Assembly (NCBI GenBank): GCA_942493135.1
Contig: OW818684.1
Location: 7,564,001 to 7,628,000 of the forward strand
DNA: 64,000 nt
Reading direction: 5' to 3'
Source of the DNA: Planctellipticum sp942493135
GTDB lineage: Bacteria > Planctomycetota > Planctomycetia > Planctomycetales > Planctomycetaceae
Positions 26,807 to 35,522 of this stretch are shown piece after piece; within the stretch, counting starts at the first letter, position 1; every line of letters starts with the position of its first letter. The notes beneath the pieces were generated by a model that saw only the letters and a list, made by a program, of their open reading frames with translations, ran no database searches and was not told the origin of the DNA. The translations under genes and the position numbers were made by a program.

Positions 26807-29800
26807 TCAGTCTGCGTCAACCGTCGGCGCGACTGGCTGGACGCGAGGTGTGGTGAACCAGCGAATCACGTAGAAGAACACCGGCGTGAACAGCACGCCG
26901 AAAATCGTGACGCCCAGCATACCGCTGAAAACTGCAATCCCAAGCGTGCTGCGCATTTCGGCGCCGGCGCCGCTCGCGCGGACGAGCGGCACCACGCCGA
27001 GAATAAACGCGAACGACGTCATCAGAATCGGGCGCAAGCGCAGCTTGCAGGCGTCGACCGTGGCTTCGAACAGCGGTTTGCCCTCGTCCTGGAGCTGCTT
27101 CGCAAATTCGACGATCAGAATGGCGTTCTTGGCGGCCAATCCCACCAGCACCACCAGTCCGATCTGCACGAAGATATTGTTGTCCAGGTGGTTCAGCAGG
27201 ACGCCGACCATCGCCGCCAGGATGCACATCGGCACGATCAGAATGATCGACATCGGCAGCGTCCAGCTCTCGTATTGAGCTGCAAGCACCAGGAAGACGA
27301 AGACGACCGCCAGCGGAAAGACCAGCTTGGTCAGCAAGTCCTCGCCCGCCAGAATCTGCTGATACGTCAGTTCGGTCCACTCGAAGCCCATCGTGGACGG
27401 CAGCGACCGGCTGGCCAGTTCGTTCATGATCTGGACCGCCTGGCCGGAACTGGTGCCGGGAGCCGTGTTGCCATTGACTTCGGCTGACGGAAACAGCTTG
27501 TACCGGTTGACGATCGCCGGGCCGCTGGTTTCGCGAAGCTGGATCAGGGTCCGCAGCGGCACGCGGACGCCCGCCGCCGTGCGGACTTCGAGCTTTCCGA
27601 CGTCTTCGATCCGCGTGCGATATCGGGGGTCGGCCTGGACGTTGACCTGCCAGCTCCGGTTCTGGAACGTGAAGTCGTTGACATACGCCGCTCCCAAATA
27701 TGACTGCAGCGCGGTGTGGATCTCCGGCAGCGCCACTCCAATTGACTTGGCCTTTTCGCGGTCGATGTCGATATACAATTGCGGCTGCGAGACGCTGAAC
27801 GTCGAAATCAGCCCGGCCAGCCGCGGATCCTGGGCGCCTTCTTCACGCAGATTCTGCACCGCCCCCTGCAGCGCACGAAGGCCCGCGCCACGGCGATCTT
27901 CGATCTGGAGTTTGAAACCGCCCGTGCTTCCCAGTCCGTCGACGGGGGGCGCCCCGAACACGGCGACCTGCGCTTCCTGGAACTGGCTGAAGACCTTCCG
28001 CAGCTCCCGGGCAACTGCTGGAGCGGCGAGGGCGGCCACGCCGGCCCGCTCTTCAAACGGGGCGAGGATTACGAACATCCCCCCCGCGTTGCTCAGGTTT
28101 GTACTGAGGATCGTCGAGTAGCCTGGCAGGTCGATCGTATGGGCCACGCCGGGGACTGCGCGGGCCTTCTCGCTGAGCTTCCGGATCAACTGATCCGTTC
28201 GCTCCAGGCTCGCCCCGTCGGGCAACTGCGCATTGATGACCAGATAGCCCTTGTCCTGCTCCGGGATGAATCCGATCGGGACGCTGGTCAGCGTGACGAA
28301 CGTCAGCCCCATCAGTCCGCCATAGACCACCAGCATGATCGCTGCCAGCCGCACGAACAACGCGACAACCGCGCCGTAGCCCTTGATCGCGACGTCGAAC
28401 GACCAGTTGAACGCCTTGAATCCGGCCGCCAGCACGCGATTGACGACAAAACTCAAGAACCAGCCGGCGACGAGTCCGCCGACAAACAGGCTGATCCGGA
28501 GCCAGGCCGGCCCCATCGGTCCGCCGTGGCCGCCGCCTTCGTGTTCGCCGGCGTCCAGCCCCAGCAGACCGATCGCCGGCCCGAGCAGGAACACGTAAGC
28601 CGCCAGACCGCCCAGCAGAGCGATCCCCAGCTTCGGCAGGGCTTCCTGCCGGGCGTGGCCGTGCACGTGGGGTTTCAGCAGCACGGCGCAGAGGGCCGGG
28701 CTGAGCGTGAGCGAGTTGAATGCGGAGATCACCGTCGAGGCGGCGATGGTCAGTGCGAACTGCTTGTAGAACTGTCCACTGATGCCCGCCATAAACGCCG
28801 TCGGGACAAAGACGGCGCAGAGTACGAGCGAAATTGCGATGACCGGGCCGGTGACTTCTTCCATCGCCCGCCGGCTGGCGTCCCGGGGGGACATCCCCTG
28901 CGCCATCCAGCGTTCGACGTTCTCGACGACCACGATCGCGTCATCGACGACGATGCCAATCGCCAGCACCAGTCCGAACAGCGAGAGGTTGTTCAGCGAG
29001 AAGCCCAAACCCGACATAATGGCGAACGTTCCCACCAGCGACACGGGAACGGCGATCATCGGAATCAGCGTGGCCCGCCAGTTCTGCAGAAACACCAGCA
29101 CCACGATGAACACCAGCACGAAGGCCTCGATCAGCGTGTGATACACGCTGGTGATCGACTCCTCGACGAACACCGTCGTATCGTACTCGATCCGGTAATC
29201 GACCCCTGCGGGGAAATCCTGCTTCAGGATCTCCATCCGGCTCCGGATCATGTCCGCGGTTTCCAGAGCGTTCGATCCGGGCAACTGGAAGACCGCCAGC
29301 GTTACGCTCGGCTGACCGTCGAGGTAGCTGTTGACGTCATAGTTCTTCGCCCCCAGTTCGACTCCTTTCTGCAGCGGCCGGCCCTGCTCGTCGAATGTGG
29401 CGTCCCGCACCACGTCGCGTAAGTAGACCAGTTGACCGTTGTCGCCGGTCTTCAGGATGATTTCAGCGAACTGCGCTTCGGTCGTCAGGCGCCCCTGCGT
29501 GTTGATCGGGATCTGAAACGGCACGCTGAGATCGTCGGGAGTCGGCGGCTGCCCCAGGCGCCCCGCGGCGACCTGCACGTTCTGCTCCTGAATGGCCCGC
29601 ACCACGTCGCCGGCCGTCATCTGTCGCGCGGCAAGTTTTGTCGGGTCGAGCCAGATCCGCATGCTGTAGTCGCGCGGCCCCAGAAAGGCGACATCGCCGA
29701 CGCCCTTCACGCGTGCCAGATCGTCCTTGACGTTCAGGGCGGCATAGTTGCTGAGATAGAGCTGGTTGTAGCGCTGATCGGGAGAGATCAGGTTAACGCA

Positions 29801-30217
29801 CATCAGAATGCTGGGCGACTTCTTCTTCGTCGTCACCCCGATCTTCTTCACTTCCTCCGGCAGCTTCGCCTGAGCGACGCTCACCCGGTTCTGCACCAGC
29901 ACCTGCGCCATGTCCAGGTTGGTGCCCAGCTCGAACGTCACGTCCAGGTTCATCTGGCCGTCGTTGGTGCACTTCGACGCCATGTAGAGCATCCGCTCGA
30001 CGCCGTTGATCTCCAGCTCGATCGGCGTGGCGACAGTTTCGGCAACCGTGACGGCGTTGGCCCCGGGGTAAGTCGCCGTCACCTGCACGACGGGGGGGGC
30101 GACTTCGGGATACTGCGCAATCGGCAACTGCGTCGCCGAGACCGTGCCGACAATCACGATCACCACCGACAGCACGGTGGCGAAGATCGGCCGATCGATA
30201 AAGAAGTGGGAGATCAT
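26807..30217 (-). CDS. RND efflux pump permease (HAE1/AcrB type)
   Basis: 1136 aa, about 90 residues longer than AcrB. The N-terminus MISHFFIDRPIFATVLSVVI is typical. The proton-relay pair is present as Asp425-Asp426 in GIVVDDAIVVVENVE, and the partner Lys in LAAKNAILIVEFAKQ. Drug-type pumps of the hydrophobe/amphiphile group have this signature rather than the metal-efflux one. An unusual extra region of about 90 residues follows the first half (around LLKPHVHGHARQ to NRVLAAGF) and contains two additional hydrophobic segments with a GEHEGGGHGGP loop. It is 82 bp downstream of the periplasmic adaptor gene; no outer-membrane factor is encoded beside them, so a TolC-like partner must come from elsewhere. 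Confidence 0.93.
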   Translation of the reverse strand: MISHFFIDRPIFATVLSVVIVIVGTVSATQLPIAQYPEVAPPVVQVTATYPGANAVTVAETVATPIELEINGVERMLYMASKCTNDGQMNLDVTFELGTNLDMAQVLVQNRVSVAQAKLPEEVKKIGVTTKKKSPSILMCVNLISPDQRYNQLYLSNYAALNVKDDLARVKGVGDVAFLGPRDYSMRIWLDPTKLAARQMTAGDVVRAIQEQNVQVAAGRLGQPPTPDDLSVPFQIPINTQGRLTTEAQFAEIILKTGDNGQLVYLRDVVRDATFDEQGRPLQKGVELGAKNYDVNSYLDGQPSVTLAVFQLPGSNALETADMIRSRMEILKQDFPAGVDYRIEYDTTVFVEESITSVYHTLIEAFVLVFIVVLVFLQNWRATLIPMIAVPVSLVGTFAIMSGLGFSLNNLSLFGLVLAIGIVVDDAIVVVENVERWMAQGMSPRDASRRAMEEVTGPVIAISLVLCAVFVPTAFMAGISGQFYKQFALTIAASTVISAFNSLTLSPALCAVLLKPHVHGHARQEALPKLGIALLGGLAAYVFLLGPAIGLLGLDAGEHEGGGHGGPMGPAWLRISLFVGGLVAGWFLSFVVNRVLAAGFKAFNWSFDVAIKGYGAVVALFVRLAAIMLVVYGGLMGLTFVTLTSVPIGFIPEQDKGYLVINAQLPDGASLERTDQLIRKLSEKARAVPGVAHTIDLPGYSTILSTNLSNAGGMFVILAPFEERAGVAALAAPAVARELRKVFSQFQEAQVAVFGAPPVDGLGSTGGFKLQIEDRRGAGLRALQGAVQNLREEGAQDPRLAGLISTFSVSQPQLYIDIDREKAKSIGVALPEIHTALQSYLGAAYVNDFTFQNRSWQVNVQADPRYRTRIEDVGKLEVRTAAGVRVPLRTLIQLRETSGPAIVNRYKLFPSAEVNGNTAPGTSSGQAVQIMNELASRSLPSTMGFEWTELTYQQILAGEDLLTKLVFPLAVVFVFLVLAAQYESWTLPMSIILIVPMCILAAMVGVLLNHLDNNIFVQIGLVVLVGLAAKNAILIVEFAKQLQDEGKPLFEATVDACKLRLRPILMTSFAFILGVVPLVRASGAGAEMRSTLGIAVFSGMLGVTIFGVLFTPVFFYVIRWFTTPRVQPVAPTVDAD

Positions 30218-30299
30218 GGGCTATCCGTCGGGACAGGGGCGTTGTGAAACCGGGATCAAAGTACTGTGCCGCGCTGCGGCCGACCGCCGTCGCCTGAAT

Positions 30300-31505
30300 T
30301 CACTTTGCGGCGTCAGCCGTCGCCGTCACGGCGACGGGCTCCCCGTCCTTATCCCTGGGCTCGACCGGATAGTTGATCCGCGCCCGTTGGAGTCCATCGA
30401 CGATGACCCAGTCGTCCGCCGTCACCGGTTCCTCGTCCGACGGCCCCGGCAGAATGACCCGCATCCCGTCCGCCATCAGCCGGCCCAGCGTGATATTGCG
30501 GCGAATAACTTCCGACTTCTCATTCAAGCACAGCAGATACCGCTGATCCTGGTCGCTAAGCACCGCCAGATCGGGCACGAGCGTCGCCGGATAGGGCTTG
30601 TTCGTCAGCGGCACGCGGACACGCACGCGGCTCCCGGGCAGGATCACCTCGTCCGGGTTGTCTGCCGCTCCGCGGACGATGATTGTCCCCGTCGAAGCAT
30701 CGATCTTGTTCTCCCGGAAGTCGATCTTTCCGTGGCGCGGATAACCGACGTCGGTTTCCAGGCCGAACTCGATCGGGATCTCCGGAGGCTTTTCGGGAGA
30801 ACTCTCTTTGAGCTCCGGGTGCAGCCGGCGAAACTCCAGCATCCCCCGCTCATCGACGTTGAAATAGACGTAGATGGGGTTCACCGCCACGATGGTCGTG
30901 AGCAGCGGATCGCTTCCGCCGGCTCCCACCAGGTTGCCTGCGACCAGTTTGGCCTGACCGATCTTGCCCGGCATCGGCGCGGCAATCGTCGCGTAGTCGC
31001 GATCCAGCTTCTTCCGCTCGGCTTCCGCCTTCGCCGCCGCCACGTTGGCTTCCCAGGACCTCCGCGTCGCGATTACCTTGTCCAGCTCGGACTGCGTTAC
31101 GACGTTCTTCGCGAACAGCTCTTTCTGACGCTTCTCTTCATCGATCTCAAACGCGAGCTGGGCTTCCGCGACGCCGACCTTGCTGGTTGCGACAAGGTAC
31201 TCGGCCTCGAACGGCTCCCGATCCAATTCGAACAGCTTGTCGCCGGCATTCACGAACTGGCCGTCTTTGAAAAGGACCTCTTTGATATGGCCGCGGACCC
31301 GCGAGCGGACCTCAACGGTCGCCGAGGCGTCCGCCCAGCCGTTGTATTCGTTGTAGTCGAGCTCATCGCGCTGAAGCGGGTGCTGCACCGTGACGCGCGG
31401 GGGAGCAGTCGGAAGTGGTTCGGGAGCCTTCGCGCAGCCGAGCAAAACATGCCCGGCCAGCAGACACAGTGCCGCCCGGGCAGGAGAGATCAGCGGGATG
31501 ACCAT
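30300..31505 (-). CDS. RND efflux periplasmic adaptor (membrane fusion protein), lipoprotein
   Basis: 401 aa from ATG at 31505; a longer form from 31544 is possible. The shorter start gives a clean lipoprotein signal ending in LLAGHVLLGC. Domains: lipoyl/beta-barrel halves around VRSRVRGHIKEVLFKDGQFV and YATIAAPMPGKIGQAKLVAG, an alpha-helical hairpin between them (EAQLAFEIDEEKRQKELF, AKAEAERKKLD), then a beta-barrel and membrane-proximal domain. It links the RND permease downstream (82 bp) to an outer-membrane channel. First gene of a two-gene operon; its promoter lies in the 457-bp region before the divergent LOG gene. Confidence 0.92.
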   Translation of the reverse strand: MVIPLISPARAALCLLAGHVLLGCAKAPEPLPTAPPRVTVQHPLQRDELDYNEYNGWADASATVEVRSRVRGHIKEVLFKDGQFVNAGDKLFELDREPFEAEYLVATSKVGVAEAQLAFEIDEEKRQKELFAKNVVTQSELDKVIATRRSWEANVAAAKAEAERKKLDRDYATIAAPMPGKIGQAKLVAGNLVGAGGSDPLLTTIVAVNPIYVYFNVDERGMLEFRRLHPELKESSPEKPPEIPIEFGLETDVGYPRHGKIDFRENKIDASTGTIIVRGAADNPDEVILPGSRVRVRVPLTNKPYPATLVPDLAVLSDQDQRYLLCLNEKSEVIRRNITLGRLMADGMRVILPGPSDEEPVTADDWVIVDGLQRARINYPVEPRDKDGEPVAVTATADAAK

Positions 31506-31962
31506 AATGTACCCGTTGCAACAACGAGAGAAATAAATGCACATGCGCCCACGCCCGAATTATTGCTGATGAACGGAAGCTTGCGGCATTCTCGATTCGC
31601 GGCACGCCGCTTCACGACCCCCGGAACTCTGCAGCAACAATCAGTTGATTCGCGACATCGAACATGCTGACATGATTTGTCTGGGGCGTCAAAGGCTGCA
31701 TAGGACAGCTTGCGAAAATACCGACAAGTGGGAATGGAATGACGCTGAGAGGCGACGTTGGCGCGCTTTTCCGGATATCCAGGGAGGGGCTTGTCCGCAA
31801 TCAACCGGAGAGTCATCCTCGTTGGCAGGGTCTGTGGCGAGAGTGAAGACGAATCGCAACGACGGACCTCGAATGGCAGCTCCACACGCCATCGTGGCTG
31901 GCATTCCTCAACACCGACTGTCATTAATCCGCTCCTGAAAAAACTCCCAACGAAAGTCCCGC
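31506..31962. other. Divergent intergenic region between the RND operon and the LOG gene
   Basis: About 450 bp. No frame here resembles a known protein and no regulator gene is present. The part next to 31505 is AT-rich (around 31510-31570) and probably holds the RND operon promoter; I cannot define its boxes or an operator. Confidence 0.4.
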
Positions 31963-32685
31963 ATGACTTCCGACCGCCCGGCAGAAACGGAATCGCAGAC
32001 GGTCAGTCTCGCCGATGAAGACGGCGTGAAAAAAGTTCTTGTCGATTCCATCTTCGGGCTGTGGGACGTTGTCAACAATCTCACAAGACTGCGTCCCGCG
32101 AAACGCGACCGCTATCGCGTGACGATCTTTGGGGCCGCCCGGCCTCAGCCGGATTCGCCGGTCTACCTGGAGGTCAAACGCGTCGCCGCTGCCCTGGCCG
32201 AAATGGGCTGCGACATCATCACCGGGGGCGGCCCGGGACTGATGCAGGCCGCCAACGAAGGCGCCGCGTCGGTCCCGGCAGGACCGCAGTCGGTCGGCAT
32301 CCGAGTCGATCTGCCGTTCGAACAGGAAATCAACGCATTCGTCACGCAGGCCTACGAGCACCGGACGTTCTTCACTCGCCTGCACCACTTCGTCCTGGCA
32401 TCCGATGCCTTCGTCGTCGCGCCGGGCGGGATCGGGACGGTGCTGGAAACCATGATGATCTGGCAGTTGCTGCAGGTACGCCATCTGCGGAATACGCCGC
32501 TGATCCTCATCGGCGCCATGTGGCCGGGGCTGGTGGACTGGGCCCACGCCGAGATGTCGAAGTTCGATCCGCCGCTTGCCCACCCGGACGACTTCGCGAT
32601 TCCCGTCTGCGTCGCCACTGCCGACGACGCCATCGCGGAAATCCGCCGCCAACACTCGGTCTGGCAAAGCGAACAATTGGCCTGA
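31963..32685 (+). CDS. LOG family (lysine-decarboxylase-like) nucleotide-binding protein
   Basis: 240 aa. Rossmann-type protein with VTIFGAARPQPDSPVY, the IITGGGPGLMQAAN loop, and APGGIGTVLETMM, the PGGxGTxxE signature of the LOG/lysine-decarboxylase-like family. Proven members hydrolyse nucleotide monophosphates, such as cytokinin riboside 5'-monophosphate, to base and ribose 5-phosphate; the substrate here is not known. An N-terminal extension of about 45 residues precedes the core. The PPK2 gene starts 51 bp downstream on the same strand, so both probably share a transcript, which suggests nucleotide metabolism. Confidence 0.88.
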   Translation: MTSDRPAETESQTVSLADEDGVKKVLVDSIFGLWDVVNNLTRLRPAKRDRYRVTIFGAARPQPDSPVYLEVKRVAAALAEMGCDIITGGGPGLMQAANEGAASVPAGPQSVGIRVDLPFEQEINAFVTQAYEHRTFFTRLHHFVLASDAFVVAPGGIGTVLETMMIWQLLQVRHLRNTPLILIGAMWPGLVDWAHAEMSKFDPPLAHPDDFAIPVCVATADDAIAEIRRQHSVWQSEQLA

Positions 32686-32736
32686 TTCCTTCATTCCACG
32701 TTCGAGCAGCCCCCCCCTTCAGGAAAGTTCGCCACC

Positions 32737-33636
32737 ATGATCCGCGACGACATCATTGACCGTTTTCGCGTCAAGCCGGAAAAGCGATTCAGGCTCAAGG
32801 ATCACGAGACCGGCTGGGCACAGACGCCGGAGTTTGAGGAGCTCGGCAAGGACGTCATCCGGGAACGCGCCCAGGGGATCCTGACGCAGAACATCCAGGA
32901 TCTGGCTGAAGCTCAGGAACTGTTGTATGCCGCCGATCAGTACTCAGTCCTGATCGTCCTGCAGGCGATGGACGCCGCCGGCAAAGACGGCACGATCAAG
33001 CACGTCATGTCCGGCGTGAATCCGCAGGGCTGTCAGGTCTTCAGCTTCAAGAAACCCTCCGCCGAAGAACTCGACCACAATTTTCTCTGGCGGTATATGA
33101 AGAGCCTTCCCGAACGCGGAAGGATCGGCATTTTCAACCGCTCATATTATGAAGACGTCCTCGTTGTGAAGGTCCATCCCGAACTGCTGGAACAGCAGAG
33201 GCTTCCCCCCGGCAAACGCGGTAAAGGTTTCTGGAAGGCCCGTTACGAAGACATCAACGCCTTCGAGCAGCATCTGGTCCGCAATGGTACCGTGATCGTC
33301 AAGCTCTTCCTCAACGTGTCAAAAGACGAGCAGAAGCGGCGATTCCTGGAGCGGCTGCAGAATCCGGAGAAACACTGGAAGTTTTCGGCGGCGGATCTCA
33401 TCGAGCGCGGATTCTGGGCGGAGTACCAGGACGCCTACGAGGATGCCCTCGCCGCCACGAGCACGGAGTGGGCCCCCTGGTACGTCGTCCCGGCCGATCA
33501 CAAGTGGATCTCACGAACGGTGGTCGCCGATGTGGTCACTACCGCCATCCGCTCGCTCAAACTCAAGTTCCCGGAGATCACTGATGCTCAACGGGCTGCG
33601 CTCACTGACGCACAGGGTCAGCTCGAAGGGGAGTGA
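32737..33636 (+). CDS. PPK2 family polyphosphate kinase
   Basis: 299 aa, single PPK2 domain. Motifs: Walker A in MDAAGKDGTIKHVMSGVNP, Walker B-type IGIFNRSYYEDVLVVKVHP, and the lid region around NVSKDEQKRRFLERLQNPEKHWKFS. It transfers phosphate between polyphosphate and nucleoside mono- or diphosphates. The sequence resembles the single-domain group in which AMP and ADP are used; which nucleotide is preferred cannot be read. It follows the LOG gene by 51 bp. The stop at 33634-33636 is followed by the recombinase-scar region. Confidence 0.92.
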   Translation: MIRDDIIDRFRVKPEKRFRLKDHETGWAQTPEFEELGKDVIRERAQGILTQNIQDLAEAQELLYAADQYSVLIVLQAMDAAGKDGTIKHVMSGVNPQGCQVFSFKKPSAEELDHNFLWRYMKSLPERGRIGIFNRSYYEDVLVVKVHPELLEQQRLPPGKRGKGFWKARYEDINAFEQHLVRNGTVIVKLFLNVSKDEQKRRFLERLQNPEKHWKFSAADLIERGFWAEYQDAYEDALAATSTEWAPWYVVPADHKWISRTVVADVVTTAIRSLKLKFPEITDAQRAALTDAQGQLEGE

Positions 33637-34220
33637 TCCGGTCCGATTTCGGGGCGGAGCTGCCGGGGAATCCTCCGGGTACTGGACTCCATTTTTTTCG
33701 TGGATCACCTGAAAGGGATCTCCATCTGCATTCGCTCTGCCGGCACAAGCTCGCCGGCGGCGACTTACAATCGCAGCAGGCTGAAGGACAGTCTGGAGTT
33801 GCGGCAACTGAGCTGACCGATCGCGATCGTTTGCATCAGCTGCGTATACGACCCGGGTGGTAGGTACGGTTCGTGGCCCGCTAGCATCCGTTCGAGCCGA
33901 TCGACCATTCGAAGTGCGTCTCGAATGCACTGCAGCCACTGCCGTCGCGGTTTGACACTTTTTCACGGCTCGGACTGTGACGTCGGCCAGGTGACGAAAG
34001 AGACTACCGGTGCACCCCGAAGACCTGCCCCAAAGTTGCAGGTCATGCGATCGTCTTTTCAGAGTTCCGTCCGAAACACCCGCCGCAGTGTCTATTGAGC
34101 ACTTAATCTCGTTCGAGTTCGACGGTCAGACGAGCCGACGGTCATGGCCTCCGGTGCGCGGATTCCGAGAGTCAAGTCAAAGAGCGACGGAAATCGACTG
34201 ATCGCGATGGCGGTCAATGA
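33637..34220. other. Decayed region after ppk2
   Basis: No intact gene. On the minus strand at about 33775-33960 one frame is protein-like (WLQCIRDALRMVDRLERMLA, then GHEPYLPPGSYTQLMQTIAI) but lacks a plausible start and family. The rest up to the IstB fragment shows nothing recognisable and fits the picture of eroded mobile-element DNA. Confidence 0.4.
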
Positions 34221-34269
34221 CCATTGCGAGTGGGGGGCAATGATCGCCGCGCCGCGAGGACAGGTTCAA

Positions 34270-34395
34270 CAAGCCCGCTCGTGTTGCAGTTCGTCCAGGG
34301 CGACTACCTCGACCAGTGCGAGAATGTCTTACTCGTTGGTCCGTCGGGCGCCGGCAAGTCTCATCTCGGCGACAGCCCTGGGCATGGCTGCGAGC
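34270..34395 (+). pseudogene. IstB-type (IS21 helper ATPase) fragment
   Basis: One plus-strand frame reads LQFVQGDYLDQCENVLLVG and PSGAGKSHL, the Walker A region of the IS21-family ATPase IstB. After SHL a one-base shift is needed to read on into ATALGMAAS, which is the expected continuation. Only about 40 residues survive before the sequence changes to tyrosine recombinase. No istA is visible. A dead fragment. Confidence 0.6.
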
Positions 34396-35138
34396 GAGTT
34401 GGCCAGCCTGACGCCGGAGTCGTTCGACCTGACGGTCAATCGTTCGACCGTCACCATTGAGGCCGGACAGGAAAAGGCTCGCCGCGGCGATACGTTGCCG
34501 ATTCCATCTGACCTTGCCGCGTTGCTGCGACCCTGGCTGGCGACGATCCCCGCCGACGCGCCGCTGTGGCCCGGTCTGTGGGCTGTCCACAAACAGGCCG
34601 GCAAGATGATGCGGCACGATCTGACGGCCGCGCGGAATGCCTGGCTCAAGGCCGCTCAGACGCCGCAGGAATGCACGGACCGGGAGCGGACGGATTCCTG
34701 TCGTACCGTGACTCGGACGGGCGGCAGGCCGATTTCCACGCCCTCCGGCACACCTACCTGTCCCGCCTGGGGAGGGCAGGGGTGCCCGCAAAGGTGATGC
34801 AGCGGCTGGCCCGGCACTCGACCGTCGAGCTGACGCTGGGCCGGTACACGCACGCAAACGTCCACGACCTCGCCGCTGCCGTTGACAAGCTGCCGGCGCT
34901 CCCCACGGGACCGCAGCCGAAAGCGGTGGTTCTCCGTGCTACCGGAACCGACGATAAGCCGGCCTCCATACGAATGTCATCCCGCGACGACGACGATTCC
35001 GGCTCCCGCGTGGTTGCCGGTTTGGTTGCCGGTCCGATTGATAATCGCTGCGATCCGGTGACAATGATTGAGAGAACCAGCCGCGAAACAGAGGGGGTCT
35101 CCGGAAATGCAAAATCCCCTGCAAATGCAGGGGATTGA
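34396..35138 (+). pseudogene. Tyrosine recombinase (phage-type integrase) C-terminal remnant, frameshifted
   Basis: The first part (34396 to about 34690) reads SELASLTPESFDLTVNRST, EAGQEKARRGDTLPIPSDL and MMRHDLTAARNAWLKAAQ in one frame; near 34690 a one-base shift moves to a second frame that continues FLSYRDSDGRQADFHALRHT, then RAGVPAKVMQRLARHSTVEL and TLGRYTHANVHDLAAAVD. HALRH holds the conserved His-x-x-Arg, HSTVEL the second His-containing box, and RYTH the catalytic Tyr, so the catalytic C-terminus is recognisable; the first catalytic Arg and the core-binding domain are missing. The frame ends 24 bp from the 3' end of tRNA-Ser, the usual place for an integrase. Clearly non-functional. 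Confidence 0.75.
35113..35136 (-). terminator. Perfect hairpin downstream of tRNA-Ser
   Basis: Arms AATCCCCTGC (35113-35122) and GCAGGGGATT (35127-35136) pair perfectly. A second hairpin (AGCGATT 35140-35146, AATCGCT 35150-35156) lies between it and the tRNA 3' end. Together they probably end tRNA-Ser transcription; the first could instead belong to the recombination site. Confidence 0.5.
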
Positions 35139-35162
35139 GAGCGATTGCGAATCGCTGATAGG

Positions 35163-35249
35163 CGGAGAGGCAGGGATTCGAACCCTGGAACGAGTTACCC
35201 CGTCTCCGGTTTTCAAGACCGGTGCAATCGGCCGCTCTGCCACCTCTCC
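35163..35249 (-). tRNA. tRNA-Ser(UGA)
   Basis: Read on the minus strand: acceptor stem GGAGAGG (35249-35243) pairs with CCTCTCC (35170-35164), discriminator G at 35163. Anticodon loop CTTGAAA contains anticodon TGA. A long variable arm (GAGACGGGGTAACTCGTTCC region) and the T-loop GTTCGAATC identify a class II serine tRNA, 87 nt. CCA is not encoded. An integrase remnant ends 24 bp from its 3' end. Confidence 0.95.
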
Positions 35250-35522
35250 GGGGACTGCCGAAACCGCATCGTACTCGCTCGATTCCATGGATTCCAGTTG
35301 TCTTGAGCGGTTCCGCGGCCGACGGGTTCGCGGCTGCTCGGGATTGTGGAAGCGAGATTGACGGGGCATCGCGCGATCGGCCGTCGACTGGCTGAACGAG
35401 CTTTGAGACGAGTCCGCCGGGCCGCCGGGCGCGTTTCGCCACACGGCGTTTTTTCAAGACGCGTCGCCTGCTAAGATGGTACGTTCTGCGGTCACATCGG
35501 ATGCCTCTTTGAAGGTCACATC

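Noticed and set aside
27779..29422. Plus-strand open frames opposite the RND pump
   Set aside because: They are rich in His/Gln/Arg/Asp, as expected for the antisense of a hydrophobic GC-rich gene; no motif.
31490..31924. Minus-strand open frame upstream of the RND adaptor
   Set aside because: Composition is random-like (many Cys, Arg, Ser) and it overlaps the adaptor start; judged leader sequence.
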